Notes under the pieces: generated by a model
Database searches by the model: none
What the model saw: only the letters and a program-made list of their open reading frames with translations
What the model was told of the DNA's origin: nothing
Shown here: positions 55,469 through 64,000 of the stretch, one piece after another
Numbering within the stretch: the stretch's first letter is position 1
Layout of the letters: each line of letters opens with the position of its first letter
Made by a program: the position numbers and the translations under genes
Assembly: GCF_022344005.1 (NCBI RefSeq)
Contig: NZ_CP092190.1
Coordinates: 2,495,001-2,559,000 of the forward strand
Direction: 5' to 3'
Source: Deinococcus sp. KNUC1210
GTDB lineage: Bacteria > Deinococcota > Deinococci > Deinococcales > Deinococcaceae
DNA: 64,000 nt

Positions 55469-57289
55469 ATGCTGAAATACATGCCAGGAAATGCTTTCTT
55501 TGACGAGATGTATACCCAGGACGGTGAAAGTCGCCTGCATTACCGGGGCGTTCAGGCGTATCTGGACCGACTGGGGGCCCCGGAAGTGCAGCGGCGACAC
55601 GCGCTGCTCGATCTGGCCTTCAGAAACCAGGGCATCACCTTCACGGTCTACGGAGACGCCTCGGGAACCGAGCGCACCTTTCCCTTCGATCCGGTGCCGC
55701 GCATTATTCCGGCAAGCGAATGGAAGGGTGTCGAGCGCGGGCTGACTCAGCGGGTGCTGGCACTCAACGCCTTTTTGCGCGACATCTACGGGCCTGGCGA
55801 GATTCTCAAGGATGGAGTGGTGCCGCGTGAACTGGTCTATACCTCCAGTCATTTCCGGCGTGAGGTCCACGGCATTCAGGTGCCGCTGGGCCTGTATACC
55901 CACATCGTCGGCACCGATCTGATCCGCGACGACAAGGGCGAATATCTGGTGCTGGAAGACAATCTGCGTTCGCCCAGCGGCGTCAGCTATCTGCTCGCCA
56001 ACCGCCAGGCCATGACGCGTATCTACCCCGGCATGTTCGAGGCGCAGGGCGTGCGTCCGGTGCAGCACTACACCAGCGCCCTGCTGGAACTGCTGCGCTC
56101 GCTCAGCCCGCGTGACCGCGACCCCACTGTGGTGCTGCTGACCCCTGGCATGTACAACTCGGCGTACTTCGAACATGCGTATCTGGCGCAGCAGATGGGC
56201 ATCGAGCTCGTCGAGGGCCGTGATCTGTTCGTGGCCGACGGGCATGTGTGGATGAGGACCACGGCCGGGCGACAGCAGGTGGACGTGATCTATCGCCGCA
56301 TCGACGACGATTTCCTCGATCCGCTCACCTTCCGGCCCGACAGCGCTCTGGGCGTGCCCGGTCTGATCGAGGTCTATCGCCAGGGCCGGGTGGCGCTCGC
56401 CAACGCGGTGGGCGCGGGCGTGGCCGACGACAAGGCGGTGTATGCCTACGTGCCGGCCATGATCGAGTATTACCTGAACGAAAAGCCCATCCTGAACAAC
56501 GTCCCGACCTTCCTGGGATCGAATCCCGAGCACCTCGATCATATGGTCAGAAACGCCGAGAGTATGGCGATCAAGGCCGTGGGCGAGGCGGGCGGCTACG
56601 GCATGCTGATCGGCTCGGCCTCGACCAGAGAGCAGCGCGACGAGTTTCTGGAGAAGGTCAAGGCCAATCCGCGCAATTACATCGGACAGCCGCTGGTGGC
56701 CCTTTCGCGGCACGGCACCTTTTATCCGGACACCGGCAAACTCGAACCGGCCCACGTCGATCTGCGGCCCTATATCCTGGTCGGCAAGGAAGTGACCATC
56801 ATTCCAGGCGGTCTGACACGGGTGGCCCTGACGCGCGGCTCGTTGGTGGTCAACAGTTCGCAGGGCGGCGGATCGAAAGACACCTGGGTGCTGGAAAGTG
56901 ACGCGCCGCCGATTGCCCCGGTCAACCAGCCGGGCGCGAGCAAGGCCGATAAAGCCGCCTCGGAAGCCATCGCCAGCGTCACGGCGGGCCTGATCCCCGA
57001 GGGCGGCTCACGCAAGGCAGGCAAATCGGGCCGCGCAGGCAAGGCGGCTGGCCGCAAAATCGGTGACCGGGCCGAACGTTCGGGTGTCACGGTGTCTGGA
57101 GCCAGAGGTGCGGCGTCGAGCAAGAAAACGACGCCTGCCAAACGTGCGGCGGGGTCTGCGGGCAAAACCGCAGGCACCTCCAAACCGCCTGCTGCCAAAT
57201 CTGTGCCTGCACCCCCAAAGGCGAGCACCAAGCCAGAACCCGCGAAGAAAGTGACGGGTAAAGCGGCGGGCAAAGGCGGTGACAAGTAA
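55469..57289 (+). CDS. Circularly permuted ATP-grasp protein with Lys/Ala-rich tail
   Basis: ATG 55469 has GAGGAAGG upstream. The 606-residue protein has an N-terminal DUF404/407-type permuted ATP-grasp core: [112 protein letters not shown] and [20 protein letters not shown]. These fit an ATP-dependent carboxylate-amine ligase. From about residue 495 the tail is basic and low complexity ([19 protein letters not shown]), like a histone-H1-type DNA-binding tail. It is first in the cassette with the alpha-E and transglutaminase genes; the substrate is unknown. Confidence 0.88.
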   Translation: MLKYMPGNAFFDEMYTQDGESRLHYRGVQAYLDRLGAPEVQRRHALLDLAFRNQGITFTVYGDASGTERTFPFDPVPRIIPASEWKGVERGLTQRVLALNAFLRDIYGPGEILKDGVVPRELVYTSSHFRREVHGIQVPLGLYTHIVGTDLIRDDKGEYLVLEDNLRSPSGVSYLLANRQAMTRIYPGMFEAQGVRPVQHYTSALLELLRSLSPRDRDPTVVLLTPGMYNSAYFEHAYLAQQMGIELVEGRDLFVADGHVWMRTTAGRQQVDVIYRRIDDDFLDPLTFRPDSALGVPGLIEVYRQGRVALANAVGAGVADDKAVYAYVPAMIEYYLNEKPILNNVPTFLGSNPEHLDHMVRNAESMAIKAVGEAGGYGMLIGSASTREQRDEFLEKVKANPRNYIGQPLVALSRHGTFYPDTGKLEPAHVDLRPYILVGKEVTIIPGGLTRVALTRGSLVVNSSQGGGSKDTWVLESDAPPIAPVNQPGASKADKAASEAIASVTAGLIPEGGSRKAGKSGRAGKAAGRKIGDRAERSGVTVSGARGAASSKKTTPAKRAAGSAGKTAGTSKPPAAKSVPAPPKASTKPEPAKKVTGKAAGKGGDK

Positions 57290-58221
57290 TGCTGTCACGG
57301 GTTGCCGAGTCGCTGTTCTGGATCGGGCGTTATGTCGAGCGTGCCGAGAATACCGCCCGTATGCTGGACGTCAACTACTACGCCACGCTGGAAGCCGCCG
57401 GTCTGGTCAGCGAGCAGTGGGGGCCGCTGCTGTCGATCACCGGCAGCGAGCACAGTTTCCGCGAGGCGCGGGGCCGGGTCGATGCCCGCAACGTGCCGAC
57501 CTGGCTGGCCTTCGACCGGGGAAATCCGGGCAGCATCACGGCGAGCATCGCGCATGCCCGAGAGAACGCCCGTGGCCTGCGAGACCGTATTCCCAGCGAG
57601 ATGTGGGAAGCGCTCAACCGGGCGTACCTGAATCTGTGTTCCAAAGATGAGGGCGTTCTCGACCGCGACGAGCTTCACGAGTACTGTGTGGCCGCCCGCG
57701 AGGCCAGCCATCTCTTCTTCGGCATCGCCTTTGCCACCCTGCCGCGTGATGAGGGCTGGCAGTTTCTGCGGGCCGGGCAGATTCTGGAGCGCGGTGACAA
57801 CACCCTGCGGCTGCTGCAGGTGCGGTATCGCCAGAAGGCCGGTGACCTGCCGCAGGTGGCCGTTCACAATCACCGCTGGGTGGCCGTGCTGAAGAGCGCC
57901 AGTGCTTACGAGGCGTATCAGAAGCGCCGTCATGCGGGCCTCGATCCACGTGCCATCGCCGAGTTTCTGCTGCTCGACGCCGATTTTCCGCGCAGTGTTC
58001 GGCACTCAGCCAAGAATCTGCACGAGACGCTGGAACAGATCGAGCGTACCCGTCCGGAAGCGCACGCCCTGCTGATGCGCGAGGCGGCGTGGCTGTATGC
58101 CCGGCTTCAGCATGCCAGCGTGGATGACATCCTGACCGATGAAGATCCTGGACTGGACGATCTGCTCAGCGACTTCAACGATCTGGGCCGCCAGATTCAT
58201 CAGGCATACTTCGTGGTGTAG
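57289..58221 (+). CDS. Alpha-E domain protein (DUF403 type)
   Basis: A 310-residue helical protein starting at ATG 57289, sharing its A with the previous stop (TAATG). It begins LSRVAESLFWIGRYVERAENTARMLDV and has FLRAGQILERGDNTLRLLQVRY and HASVDDILTDEDPGLDDLL, conserved in alpha-E proteins. The domain always travels with permuted ATP-grasp and transglutaminase genes, and is thought to support peptide or protein ligation/modification. Soluble; no catalytic motif is established. Confidence 0.88.
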   Translation: MLSRVAESLFWIGRYVERAENTARMLDVNYYATLEAAGLVSEQWGPLLSITGSEHSFREARGRVDARNVPTWLAFDRGNPGSITASIAHARENARGLRDRIPSEMWEALNRAYLNLCSKDEGVLDRDELHEYCVAAREASHLFFGIAFATLPRDEGWQFLRAGQILERGDNTLRLLQVRYRQKAGDLPQVAVHNHRWVAVLKSASAYEAYQKRRHAGLDPRAIAEFLLLDADFPRSVRHSAKNLHETLEQIERTRPEAHALLMREAAWLYARLQHASVDDILTDEDPGLDDLLSDFNDLGRQIHQAYFVV

Positions 58222-58446
58222 GCCGGTGCAGTGCGGGTCGGCGTGTGTACGGTGTGGCTGAAGACTCGGCTCACTCCTCTCAGAGCGATACCCCCTTCAT
58301 GTGCGTTCTGCAGATCGAAGGGCTTCCTGTTGTAAGGCCAAATGGAGAGCCGACGAAGTACGGTGTAAGGTAGAGCGTTTGGAGTGGTCATTTCCGCAGG
58401 TCGCGGCAACGAGCATTCTTTCACGTTTCCAGCACCGCCCCCACTT

Positions 58447-59274
58447 ATGCGAGCAGAAATCAAGCACGTCACTGAATACCGTTATCAGGAACCCGTCTGG
58501 GATTCCTTCAACGAGGTTCGCCTTCATCCGCAGCGCGATGAGCGCCAGAACGTCCTGGCCTTCAACATCCACGTCACGCCGGACGTTCCTGTTACTTCAC
58601 ACCGCGATTATTTCGGCAACCTCATTCATCATGTCCACGTTCATGAGCGTCATACCCTGCTGCGAATCGAGGCCCATACGCTGGTCGTTACGTATCGCTC
58701 CCGTGTGCCAGCGCCGACCAGTGTTCAGAGTCTCGATCCCTTCCGGGGCGAACTCACCGAGTTTCTGATCGCCTCGCCCCGCATTCCTGAGGCACACTGG
58801 GCCGATATTTTCCAGATCACTGCTCCCCTGCGAACAGGCGATCTTCCAGACTTCCTGATGGAACTGACGCGCACGCTGTATCGCCGCTTCACGTATACGC
58901 CCGGAGCCACCAACGTGAGGACCACGCTGGAACAGTTCGCGGGCACCGGGCGCGGCGTATGTCAGGACTATGCGCACGCGATGCTGGGTATCTGCCGTTC
59001 GCTGGGGATTCCAGCCCGCTATGTCAGCGGCTACATCTATGCCGGTGCCAACTTCGTGGGTGCGGAGGCCAGTCACGCCTGGGTCGAAGCGTATATCCCC
59101 GGCTCCGGCTGGGTGGGGTACGATCCGACCAACAATACCGAGATTGTCGAGGCCCACGTCAAGATCGGGCACGGGCGCGATTACAGCGACGTGTCTCCGA
59201 TCAGCGGCAGCTATCACGGCAGCACACGGGGAGAACTGGACGTCGAAGTCAAGGTTTACGACCAGCAACAGTAA
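58447..59274 (+). CDS. Transglutaminase-like protease-fold protein
   Basis: The start is ATG 58447, removing an in-frame extension to 58384. The 275-residue protein begins AEIKHVTEYRYQEPVW (the N-terminal beta domain). The catalytic triad is visible: Cys in GRGVCQDYAHAMLGICRSLGIPARYVSGYIY, His in ASHAWVEAYIPGSGWVGYDPTNN, and the following Asp. It belongs to the bacterial transglutaminase-like peptidase group. It completes the ATP-grasp/alpha-E cassette but is 225 bases downstream, perhaps with its own promoter. Confidence 0.9.
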   Translation: MRAEIKHVTEYRYQEPVWDSFNEVRLHPQRDERQNVLAFNIHVTPDVPVTSHRDYFGNLIHHVHVHERHTLLRIEAHTLVVTYRSRVPAPTSVQSLDPFRGELTEFLIASPRIPEAHWADIFQITAPLRTGDLPDFLMELTRTLYRRFTYTPGATNVRTTLEQFAGTGRGVCQDYAHAMLGICRSLGIPARYVSGYIYAGANFVGAEASHAWVEAYIPGSGWVGYDPTNNTEIVEAHVKIGHGRDYSDVSPISGSYHGSTRGELDVEVKVYDQQQ

Positions 59275-59400
59275 AAGCACGGAACAGGGCGTTTCCTTTA
59301 GATCTCCTGAAGTTGGTCAGGTTTGATGCACACCTCAGTTCATCGGCACGTCACATTGCATTCAGACAACCCTGTACCACCGGGAAGCTCTGGAGGCCGT

Positions 59401-59616
59401 ATGAATAACCGTAGCCTGTCAAACCTCATGAATATTGCCGGTTTCGCCTCGATCATCGCGTCTATCGTCATCTGGGCGGCTCAGGGTGGGCAGGCGAGCA
59501 AGGCCGAAGAAAAGGCCCACGGAGAGCGTTTCGGCATCTTCGTGGGCCTGTGGGCACCGACCTTCTTCATTCTGGCAAATCGGCTGGAACTGGCGGCGCA
59601 GGACGCCGAGAGCTGA
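59401..59616 (+). CDS. Small membrane protein of unknown function
   Basis: ATG 59401 has GGAGG nine bases upstream. The 71-residue protein has two hydrophobic segments (IAGFASIIASIVIWAAQ and FGIFVGLWAPTFFILANRL) around a charged turn (SKAEEKAHGER). No family is recognised. Followed by a strong terminator. Confidence 0.75.
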   Translation: MNNRSLSNLMNIAGFASIIASIVIWAAQGGQASKAEEKAHGERFGIFVGLWAPTFFILANRLELAAQDAES

Positions 59617-59633
59617 GACCGATCAGGAACAGC

Positions 59634-59670
59634 AAAGGACTGAGGTGAATTCCGACCTCAGTCCTTTTTT
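59634..59670 (+). terminator. Intrinsic terminator
   Basis: Stem AAAGGACTGAGGT with its complement around GAATTCCG, then a T run. It also serves the convergent glutaredoxin gene. Confidence 0.85.
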
Positions 59671-59942
59671 CAGGCCAGGCCCGCCTTTCCAAGAAAGTCG
59701 TTCAACTTGACGATGCTGAACCCGCTGAGGCTGGCAGCCACCTCGCCGAACTGCAGGGTAGGAACGCTGCGCTTGCCCCCGTTGACGCTCATCACGTACT
59801 CGGCGGCGTTTTCCTGCTCTTCGATATTGATCTCCTGATACGCGATGCCTTTCTTGTCGAGCGCCATCTTGGCAGCGCGGCAGTCGGGGCACCAGCCCGT
59901 CGAGTAGACCTTAAGGACAGCGGCAGGAGCATTCTGAGTCAT
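59670..59942 (-). CDS. Glutaredoxin-like protein
   Basis: ATG 59942 has TACAGT (59954-59949) exactly six bases upstream, so the longer in-frame extension is rejected. The 90-residue protein has the redox site STGWCPDCRAAKMALD, the cis-Pro in SVPTLQFG and a terminal helix. CPDC is between classic glutaredoxin and mycoredoxin forms. Cytoplasmic disulfide reduction is likely. Confidence 0.9.
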   Translation of the reverse strand: MTQNAPAAVLKVYSTGWCPDCRAAKMALDKKGIAYQEINIEEQENAAEYVMSVNGGKRSVPTLQFGEVAASLSGFSIVKLNDFLGKAGLA

Positions 59943-60059
59943 GCCCGGACTGTAGCGGTTGGCGGGGCAGGGGAGAGGGCGGCGGCTCACAAAGCCCGGT
60001 GAGAGCAGGCCAGAGGCATCTGAATACGGGTGGCGCTTCATCCTTGACGACACACTGCA

Positions 60060-60087
60060 AACGGCCCACCTGTGAGGATGGGCCGTT
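60060..60087 (-). terminator. Hairpin downstream of infC
   Basis: AACGGCCCA/TGGGCCGTT stem with a ten-base loop, 20 bases after the infC stop; no T run, so termination is uncertain. Confidence 0.5.
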
Positions 60088-60108
60088 GCTGTTACCGCGA
60101 GACGGTGT

Positions 60109-60735
<627 letters not shown>

Positions 60736-60882
60736 GCTCATCACCTCCGCACGTTCCCGGCACGCTGGCGCGGCGAACGGCTCCTGCCTCTCTGGGTACA
60801 GTACCTCTGGGCAGTATCTCAGCATACCACGTCAGCGCTGTCTTTCCCGGCCAGGCCCACAAACAGCAGGCTTTCCTTTCCT

Positions 60883-61503
60883 TCAGTTCAGCGCCCGCTC
60901 ATCTCTAGGCAGGAACGAGATCAGGATTTCCAGACGGTCGAGCAGATCGGCAGCGCCCAGGGCCTGCTCGCGCTGGTCACTGCTGAGCGGCAGCAGAGTG
61001 GCCGCGAAGCTGGCGAGCAGCAGTGGGTCGGAGGGAGCATGCTCGCGCACCGTCTGGGTATCGCGCGGACGAACGACGAGCAGCCCTTCGAGCAGTCGCC
61101 GCGCCAGGGCCATGCTGATTTCTTCCTGCCCAGGTGGCAGGCTCAGCGGATCTTCCTGAACCGTGGCGCTGAGATAAGGTGCCGAGGTATTGAAATCCTC
61201 GATATAGAAGCGCTCGCCCCCGACCACCACGATGCTGGCGGTGCCGTCGTCGTGCATGGTCACGTCCCGCAGATGAGCCAGCGTGCCGAACATCGCGACC
61301 CGTTCCTGAAGGGGCTTGGGATTGTCCTGGTCGCTCAGTTCGGCACTTTCGACAATCCGCACGATGCCGAACGGCTCACCTGTCTGGCGAACGCGGGCGA
61401 GCAGGGCTCGGTAGCGCGGCTCGAAGATGTACAGCGGCAGAACCAGCCCGGGAAACAGCACCAGATCGGGCAGTGGAAAGAGCGGAATAGGGGAGCGGGA
61501 CAT
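60883..61503 (-). CDS. LON peptidase substrate-binding-domain protein
   Basis: A 206-residue stand-alone LON N-terminal domain: IPLFPLPDLVLFPGLVLPLYIFEPRYRAL at the N-terminus, GTLAHLRDVTMHDDGTASIVVVGGERFYIEDF, then a helical bundle (LARRLLEGLLVV; REQALGAADLLDRLEILI). It has no protease or ATPase domain. CATAAA lies five bases before ATG 61503. Its role is likely substrate recognition or a chaperone-like function; unproven. Confidence 0.87.
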   Translation of the reverse strand: MSRSPIPLFPLPDLVLFPGLVLPLYIFEPRYRALLARVRQTGEPFGIVRIVESAELSDQDNPKPLQERVAMFGTLAHLRDVTMHDDGTASIVVVGGERFYIEDFNTSAPYLSATVQEDPLSLPPGQEEISMALARRLLEGLLVVRPRDTQTVREHAPSDPLLLASFAATLLPLSSDQREQALGAADLLDRLEILISFLPRDERALN

Positions 61504-61639
61504 TTGCCTTTATGCTGGACGCATCGTGCCAAAGGGATATGATCTTGTCTTACAAACTCCCTGAAATACGCTCTTCAGAGGCTCTTTTACCCGCCGAAGG
61601 CCGGTATTTCCCCTTCACCCAACATTCAGTCAGCTAAGG

Positions 61640-62470
61640 TTAAGGCTCAGTCTCGGGAACCGGCGGGGTCTTCTTTGTTCGGCGGCGGCGCTGTGGCGGC
61701 GGTAACGGAGCACCGATTTCACGGAGTTGCTCGGTGCTCAGCCCGAGGGCCAGCAGTGTGGCGCTGTCATGGGGCGTCAGACCGGCTGTCGGCAGCAGAT
61801 CGGGGCGGCGTTCCCAGGTACGTTCCAGCGCCTTGTCGCGCCGCCAGCGCTCGATGGCCGCGTGGTGCCCGCCCTGAAGCACGTCGGGCACGCCCAATCC
61901 CTGCCACTGCGCCGGGCGCGTATATTCCGGATAATCGAGCAGCCCGCTGGAATAAGAATCGGCCCGCCAGCTCTCCTCGTCGCCGATCACGCCTGGACGC
62001 AGCCGCGCCACCGCTTCCACGATGCACGCCGCCGCCGCCTCTCCGCCCATCATCACGAAGTCTCCGATGCTGATCTCGCGGGTCACCAGCGTCTCGACGC
62101 GGGCATCGAACCCCTCGTAGCGCCCACACAGCAGCGCCAGATGATTCTTCTCCGACAGCTCTTCTGCCACCTTCTGCGTGAAGGGCTGTCCGGCAGGCGT
62201 CAGGAGAATCACCTCGTCGGGCGGCGCACTGTCCGGCTGATGCAGCGCCTGGAGAGCCGCCTCCACCACATCCACCCGGATGACCATTCCTGCCCCGCCC
62301 CCATACGGCGAGTCGTCGACCTTGCGCCAGCGGTTGCCCGCGTACTCGCGCAGGTCGATCAGGTCGAAGGCCAGCAGCCCCTTGACCGCCGCCTTGCCCA
62401 GCAGCGCCTCGCTGGTGAAGGGTCGCAGCAGTTCTGGAAACAGCGTCAGCAGACTGAAGCGCAGGCTCAC
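61640..62470 (-). CDS. trmD: tRNA (guanine-37-N1)-methyltransferase
   Basis: A 276-residue SPOUT enzyme starting GTG 62470 (overlap with rimM stop). Motifs: [63 protein letters not shown] and the Ser/Leu region [16 protein letters not shown] that binds AdoMet. The C-terminal 50 residues include a helical domain and a basic tail ([14 protein letters not shown]). It methylates G37 next to the anticodon. Confidence 0.94.
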   Translation of the reverse strand: MSLRFSLLTLFPELLRPFTSEALLGKAAVKGLLAFDLIDLREYAGNRWRKVDDSPYGGGAGMVIRVDVVEAALQALHQPDSAPPDEVILLTPAGQPFTQKVAEELSEKNHLALLCGRYEGFDARVETLVTREISIGDFVMMGGEAAAACIVEAVARLRPGVIGDEESWRADSYSSGLLDYPEYTRPAQWQGLGVPDVLQGGHHAAIERWRRDKALERTWERRPDLLPTAGLTPHDSATLLALGLSTEQLREIGAPLPPPQRRRRTKKTPPVPETEP

Positions 62471-63048
62471 CGCTCAGCCTCGTCGTCAGGGCCCGCGGAG
62501 TCCTTCAGGTGCTCCTCGGAAGACGGCGGCACCGTCTCGGCCTCCCCGGAGATCAGGCCATCCGGCGCACCGTCCAGCACGATGGCAGCGCCACGTTTAA
62601 CCTGTACATACGGAGCCTGAAGCGGAACCAGCGCCTCGCCGCCCGTGTGACGGATCACCAGCAGATCCTGAAAGCCCATGTCCTGCACGTCGATTACGTC
62701 GCCCAGTGTCGTGCCTGCCGCGTCGCGTACCGGCAGCCCGCGCAGCTCGTGGTAATAGTACTGACCGTCATCCAGGCGTGGCAGTTCGCGGTCATGGGCA
62801 TACACCTGTCGTCCACGCAGTTCCAGCGCCGCCTCTCTGGTGTCGATGCCCGACAGCTGCAGCGCCAGCCCCAGCCCCAGCGGCTGCACCGATGTCACGC
62901 GCCGCCAGCCGAGTTCTTCGACGTACAGGCGTTTGAGCGCCAGCATCTGCGAGGCCTCTCCGATGACGAACAGTTTTATGGCTCCCCGCAGTCCATGAGG
63001 AGCCATCAGATGTCCCATACGGGTCAGGTCGGGCGGCAGTACGTTCAA
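62467..63048 (-). CDS. rimM: Ribosome maturation factor
   Basis: A 193-residue protein, TTG 63048 start with AAGGAG nine bases upstream. N-terminal [23 protein letters not shown] and C-terminal PRC barrel ([47 protein letters not shown]) are classic RimM. It helps 30S head assembly. Acidic C-terminal tail. In operon with khpA and trmD; the usual rpsP is not adjacent. Confidence 0.93.
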   Translation of the reverse strand: MNVLPPDLTRMGHLMAPHGLRGAIKLFVIGEASQMLALKRLYVEELGWRRVTSVQPLGLGLALQLSGIDTREAALELRGRQVYAHDRELPRLDDGQYYYHELRGLPVRDAAGTTLGDVIDVQDMGFQDLLVIRHTGGEALVPLQAPYVQVKRGAAIVLDGAPDGLISGEAETVPPSSEEHLKDSAGPDDEAER

Positions 63049-63051
63049 TGT

Positions 63052-63303
63052 TCAGCGCTCCTTGCGGGGCGCGTCCAGATCGACATTCAGCCGCTCGGAG
63101 GGATCACAGGCCGCCCGCACCAGCGTTCTGATCGCCTGAATGACCCGCCCCTGCCGCCCGATCAGACGACCTTCTTCTCCCGGAGCCACGCGCACCAGCA
63201 CGTTCGGGCCGCGCCTGGAAACGCGCACCTGGGTCGGCTGCTCCACGATGCTCTGGGCCAGATACAGGCTGAGTTCGGCGGGGTCGGGGGTCATGGGCGG
63301 CAT
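63052..63303 (-). CDS. khpA: KH-domain RNA-binding protein
   Basis: An 83-residue single KH domain: ELSLYLAQSIVEQPTQVRVSR, VRVAPGEEGRLIGRQGRVIQAIRTLVR with the GxxG loop (IGRQG). Matches KhpA, the small KH protein that partners KhpB. First visible gene of the khpA-rimM-trmD operon. Confidence 0.9.
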   Translation of the reverse strand: MPPMTPDPAELSLYLAQSIVEQPTQVRVSRRGPNVLVRVAPGEEGRLIGRQGRVIQAIRTLVRAACDPSERLNVDLDAPRKER

Positions 63304-63328
63304 GATAGCGCGTGGAGTGCGCTGAAAG

Positions 63329-63368
63329 ACCAGACACCAGCCGGCGGGTCTACCGCTTCCTGTCTGGT
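63329..63368 (-). terminator. Possible terminator hairpin between pilC and khpA
   Basis: ACCAGACA pairs with TGTCTGGT across a 24-base spacer; no long T run, so the function is uncertain. Confidence 0.4.
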
Positions 63369-63383
63369 GTCCGGCTTCGAGGT

Positions 63384-64000
63384 TTATTTGCTCAACTGGC
63401 CGATGATGGCGAACATCGGCAGGAACATACCTGCCACGATCAGACCCACGATGACGCCCAGGAAGACGATCATGATCGGCTCGATGGCAGCGGTCAGACC
63501 GTTCACGGCTTCATCGACTTCGCGCTCGTAGAAGTCGGCGACCTTGCCGAGCATGTTGTCGAGTGCGCCCGTTTCCTCGCCGATCGACACCATCGAAACC
63601 ACCATCGGCGGGAAGAGCTTGTTGCTCGCCATCGAGCCGCTCATCTGATCACCGACCATCACGACGTTGCGGGCATTTTCGAGCGCTTCTTCGACGACCG
63701 CGTTGTTGGCCGTTCCCTTGGTAATTTCCAGACTTTCGATGATGTTGACGCCGCTGGAGAGCAGCAGACCGAAGGTACGGGCAAACGAGGCGATAGCGCT
63801 GCGCCGCAGCAGGGTTCCGAGAACCGGCACGCGCAGTTTGATCGTGTCGATCTGATACCGGCCCTTCGTGGTGGCGTAGTAGCGGCGGTACACGAAGACA
63901 AGGACGGCGACGATGGCGACAAGCACCAGCGTCCTGTGCTGTAGGAAATCCGAGACGGCAATCAGGCCCTGGGTGAGAGCGGGAAGCGGTGCGCCCAGTC
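63384..64000 (-). CDS. pilC: Type II secretion/type IV pilus inner-membrane protein (PilC/GspF), C-terminal part
   Basis: The frame is open to the window edge (GAPLPALTQGLIAVSDFLQ at its start). Visible parts are the second T2SF domain: a membrane helix (LVAIVAVLVFVYRRYY), LRVPVLGTLLRRSAIASFARTFGLLLSSGVNI, MVSIGEETGALDNMLGKVADFYEREVDEAV, and two terminal helices (IMIVFLGVIVGLIVAGMFLPMF). It forms the platform for pilus assembly. The N-terminal half lies outside. Confidence 0.92.
   Translation of the reverse strand, partial: LGAPLPALTQGLIAVSDFLQHRTLVLVAIVAVLVFVYRRYYATTKGRYQIDTIKLRVPVLGTLLRRSAIASFARTFGLLLSSGVNIIESLEITKGTANNAVVEEALENARNVVMVGDQMSGSMASNKLFPPMVVSMVSIGEETGALDNMLGKVADFYEREVDEAVNGLTAAIEPIMIVFLGVIVGLIVAGMFLPMFAIIGQLSK

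Overview
The window looks like a chromosomal segment of a Deinococcus-type bacterium. Most of it is GC-rich. Many genes have a -10 element (TANNNT) exactly six bases before the start codon, which is the leaderless arrangement common in Deinococcus. The gene families present (permuted ATP-grasp/alpha-E/transglutaminase cassette, IF-3, TrmD-RimM-KhpA, HemA/CobA-HemD) also fit. Assignment to the genus is inference; no rRNA is present.

Layout. Positions 1-14.2 kb are an exopolysaccharide locus on the + strand: the end of a mannose-1-phosphate guanylyltransferase, a Wzz/BY-kinase, a WbaP-type initiating phosphosugar transferase, Wzx flippase, acetyltransferase, glycosyltransferase, Wzy-like polymerase, two GT4 transferases, rmlBAC plus an RmlD-like reductase, and a membrane-anchored protein of unknown function. 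Roughly 2-10 kb is visibly AT-rich against its surroundings and was probably acquired. An O-antigen-ligase-like protein, an esterase and a degenerate polysaccharide deacetylase follow. 18-22 kb holds early tetrapyrrole and siroheme genes on the - strand. 22-24 kb is a small putative copper cluster (YcnI, MsrQ-like and His/Met-rich proteins). 24-28 kb is an acyl-CoA dehydrogenase/SDR/phosphotransferase/phosphatase operon. 28-35.7 kb holds an RND pump with its adaptor, a lipoprotein and MurF.

The most unusual stretch is 35.77-36.17 kb on the - strand. Between a TAGACT -10 element and a strong terminator lie two tandem tRNA-like units. In each, the acceptor, D, anticodon and T stems form only if the 3' half (ending in encoded CCA) is read before the 5' half. 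These are either circularly permuted tRNA genes, which I do not know from bacteria, or tRNA-mimicking Y-type RNAs.

36-49 kb carries a conserved protein of unknown function, an aminotransferase with a Cys-rich insertion, GNAT, cupin and flavin-oxidoreductase-like genes, polA, upp, an MsmK-type ATPase, an amino-acid binding protein, a histone-deacetylase-like hydrolase and a DUF4403-type protein. 49-53 kb is an ABC-2 exporter with a NarL-type two-component system. 53-55 kb has a possible Rad52-like protein, a phosphoesterase and three ordinary tRNAs (Asp, Phe, Thr). 55-59.3 kb is the ATP-grasp/alpha-E/transglutaminase cassette. 59-64 kb ends with glutaredoxin, infC (probably starting at AUA), a LON-domain protein, trmD-rimM-khpA and the C-terminal part of a PilC/GspF protein.

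Four genes carry single-base frame breaks (wzc-like at G9, wzy-like at G6, acyl-CoA dehydrogenase at C4, polA at one extra A). Three look like a lost base in a homopolymer, so residual sequencing error is likely. The G9 tract could also be a true phase-variable site.
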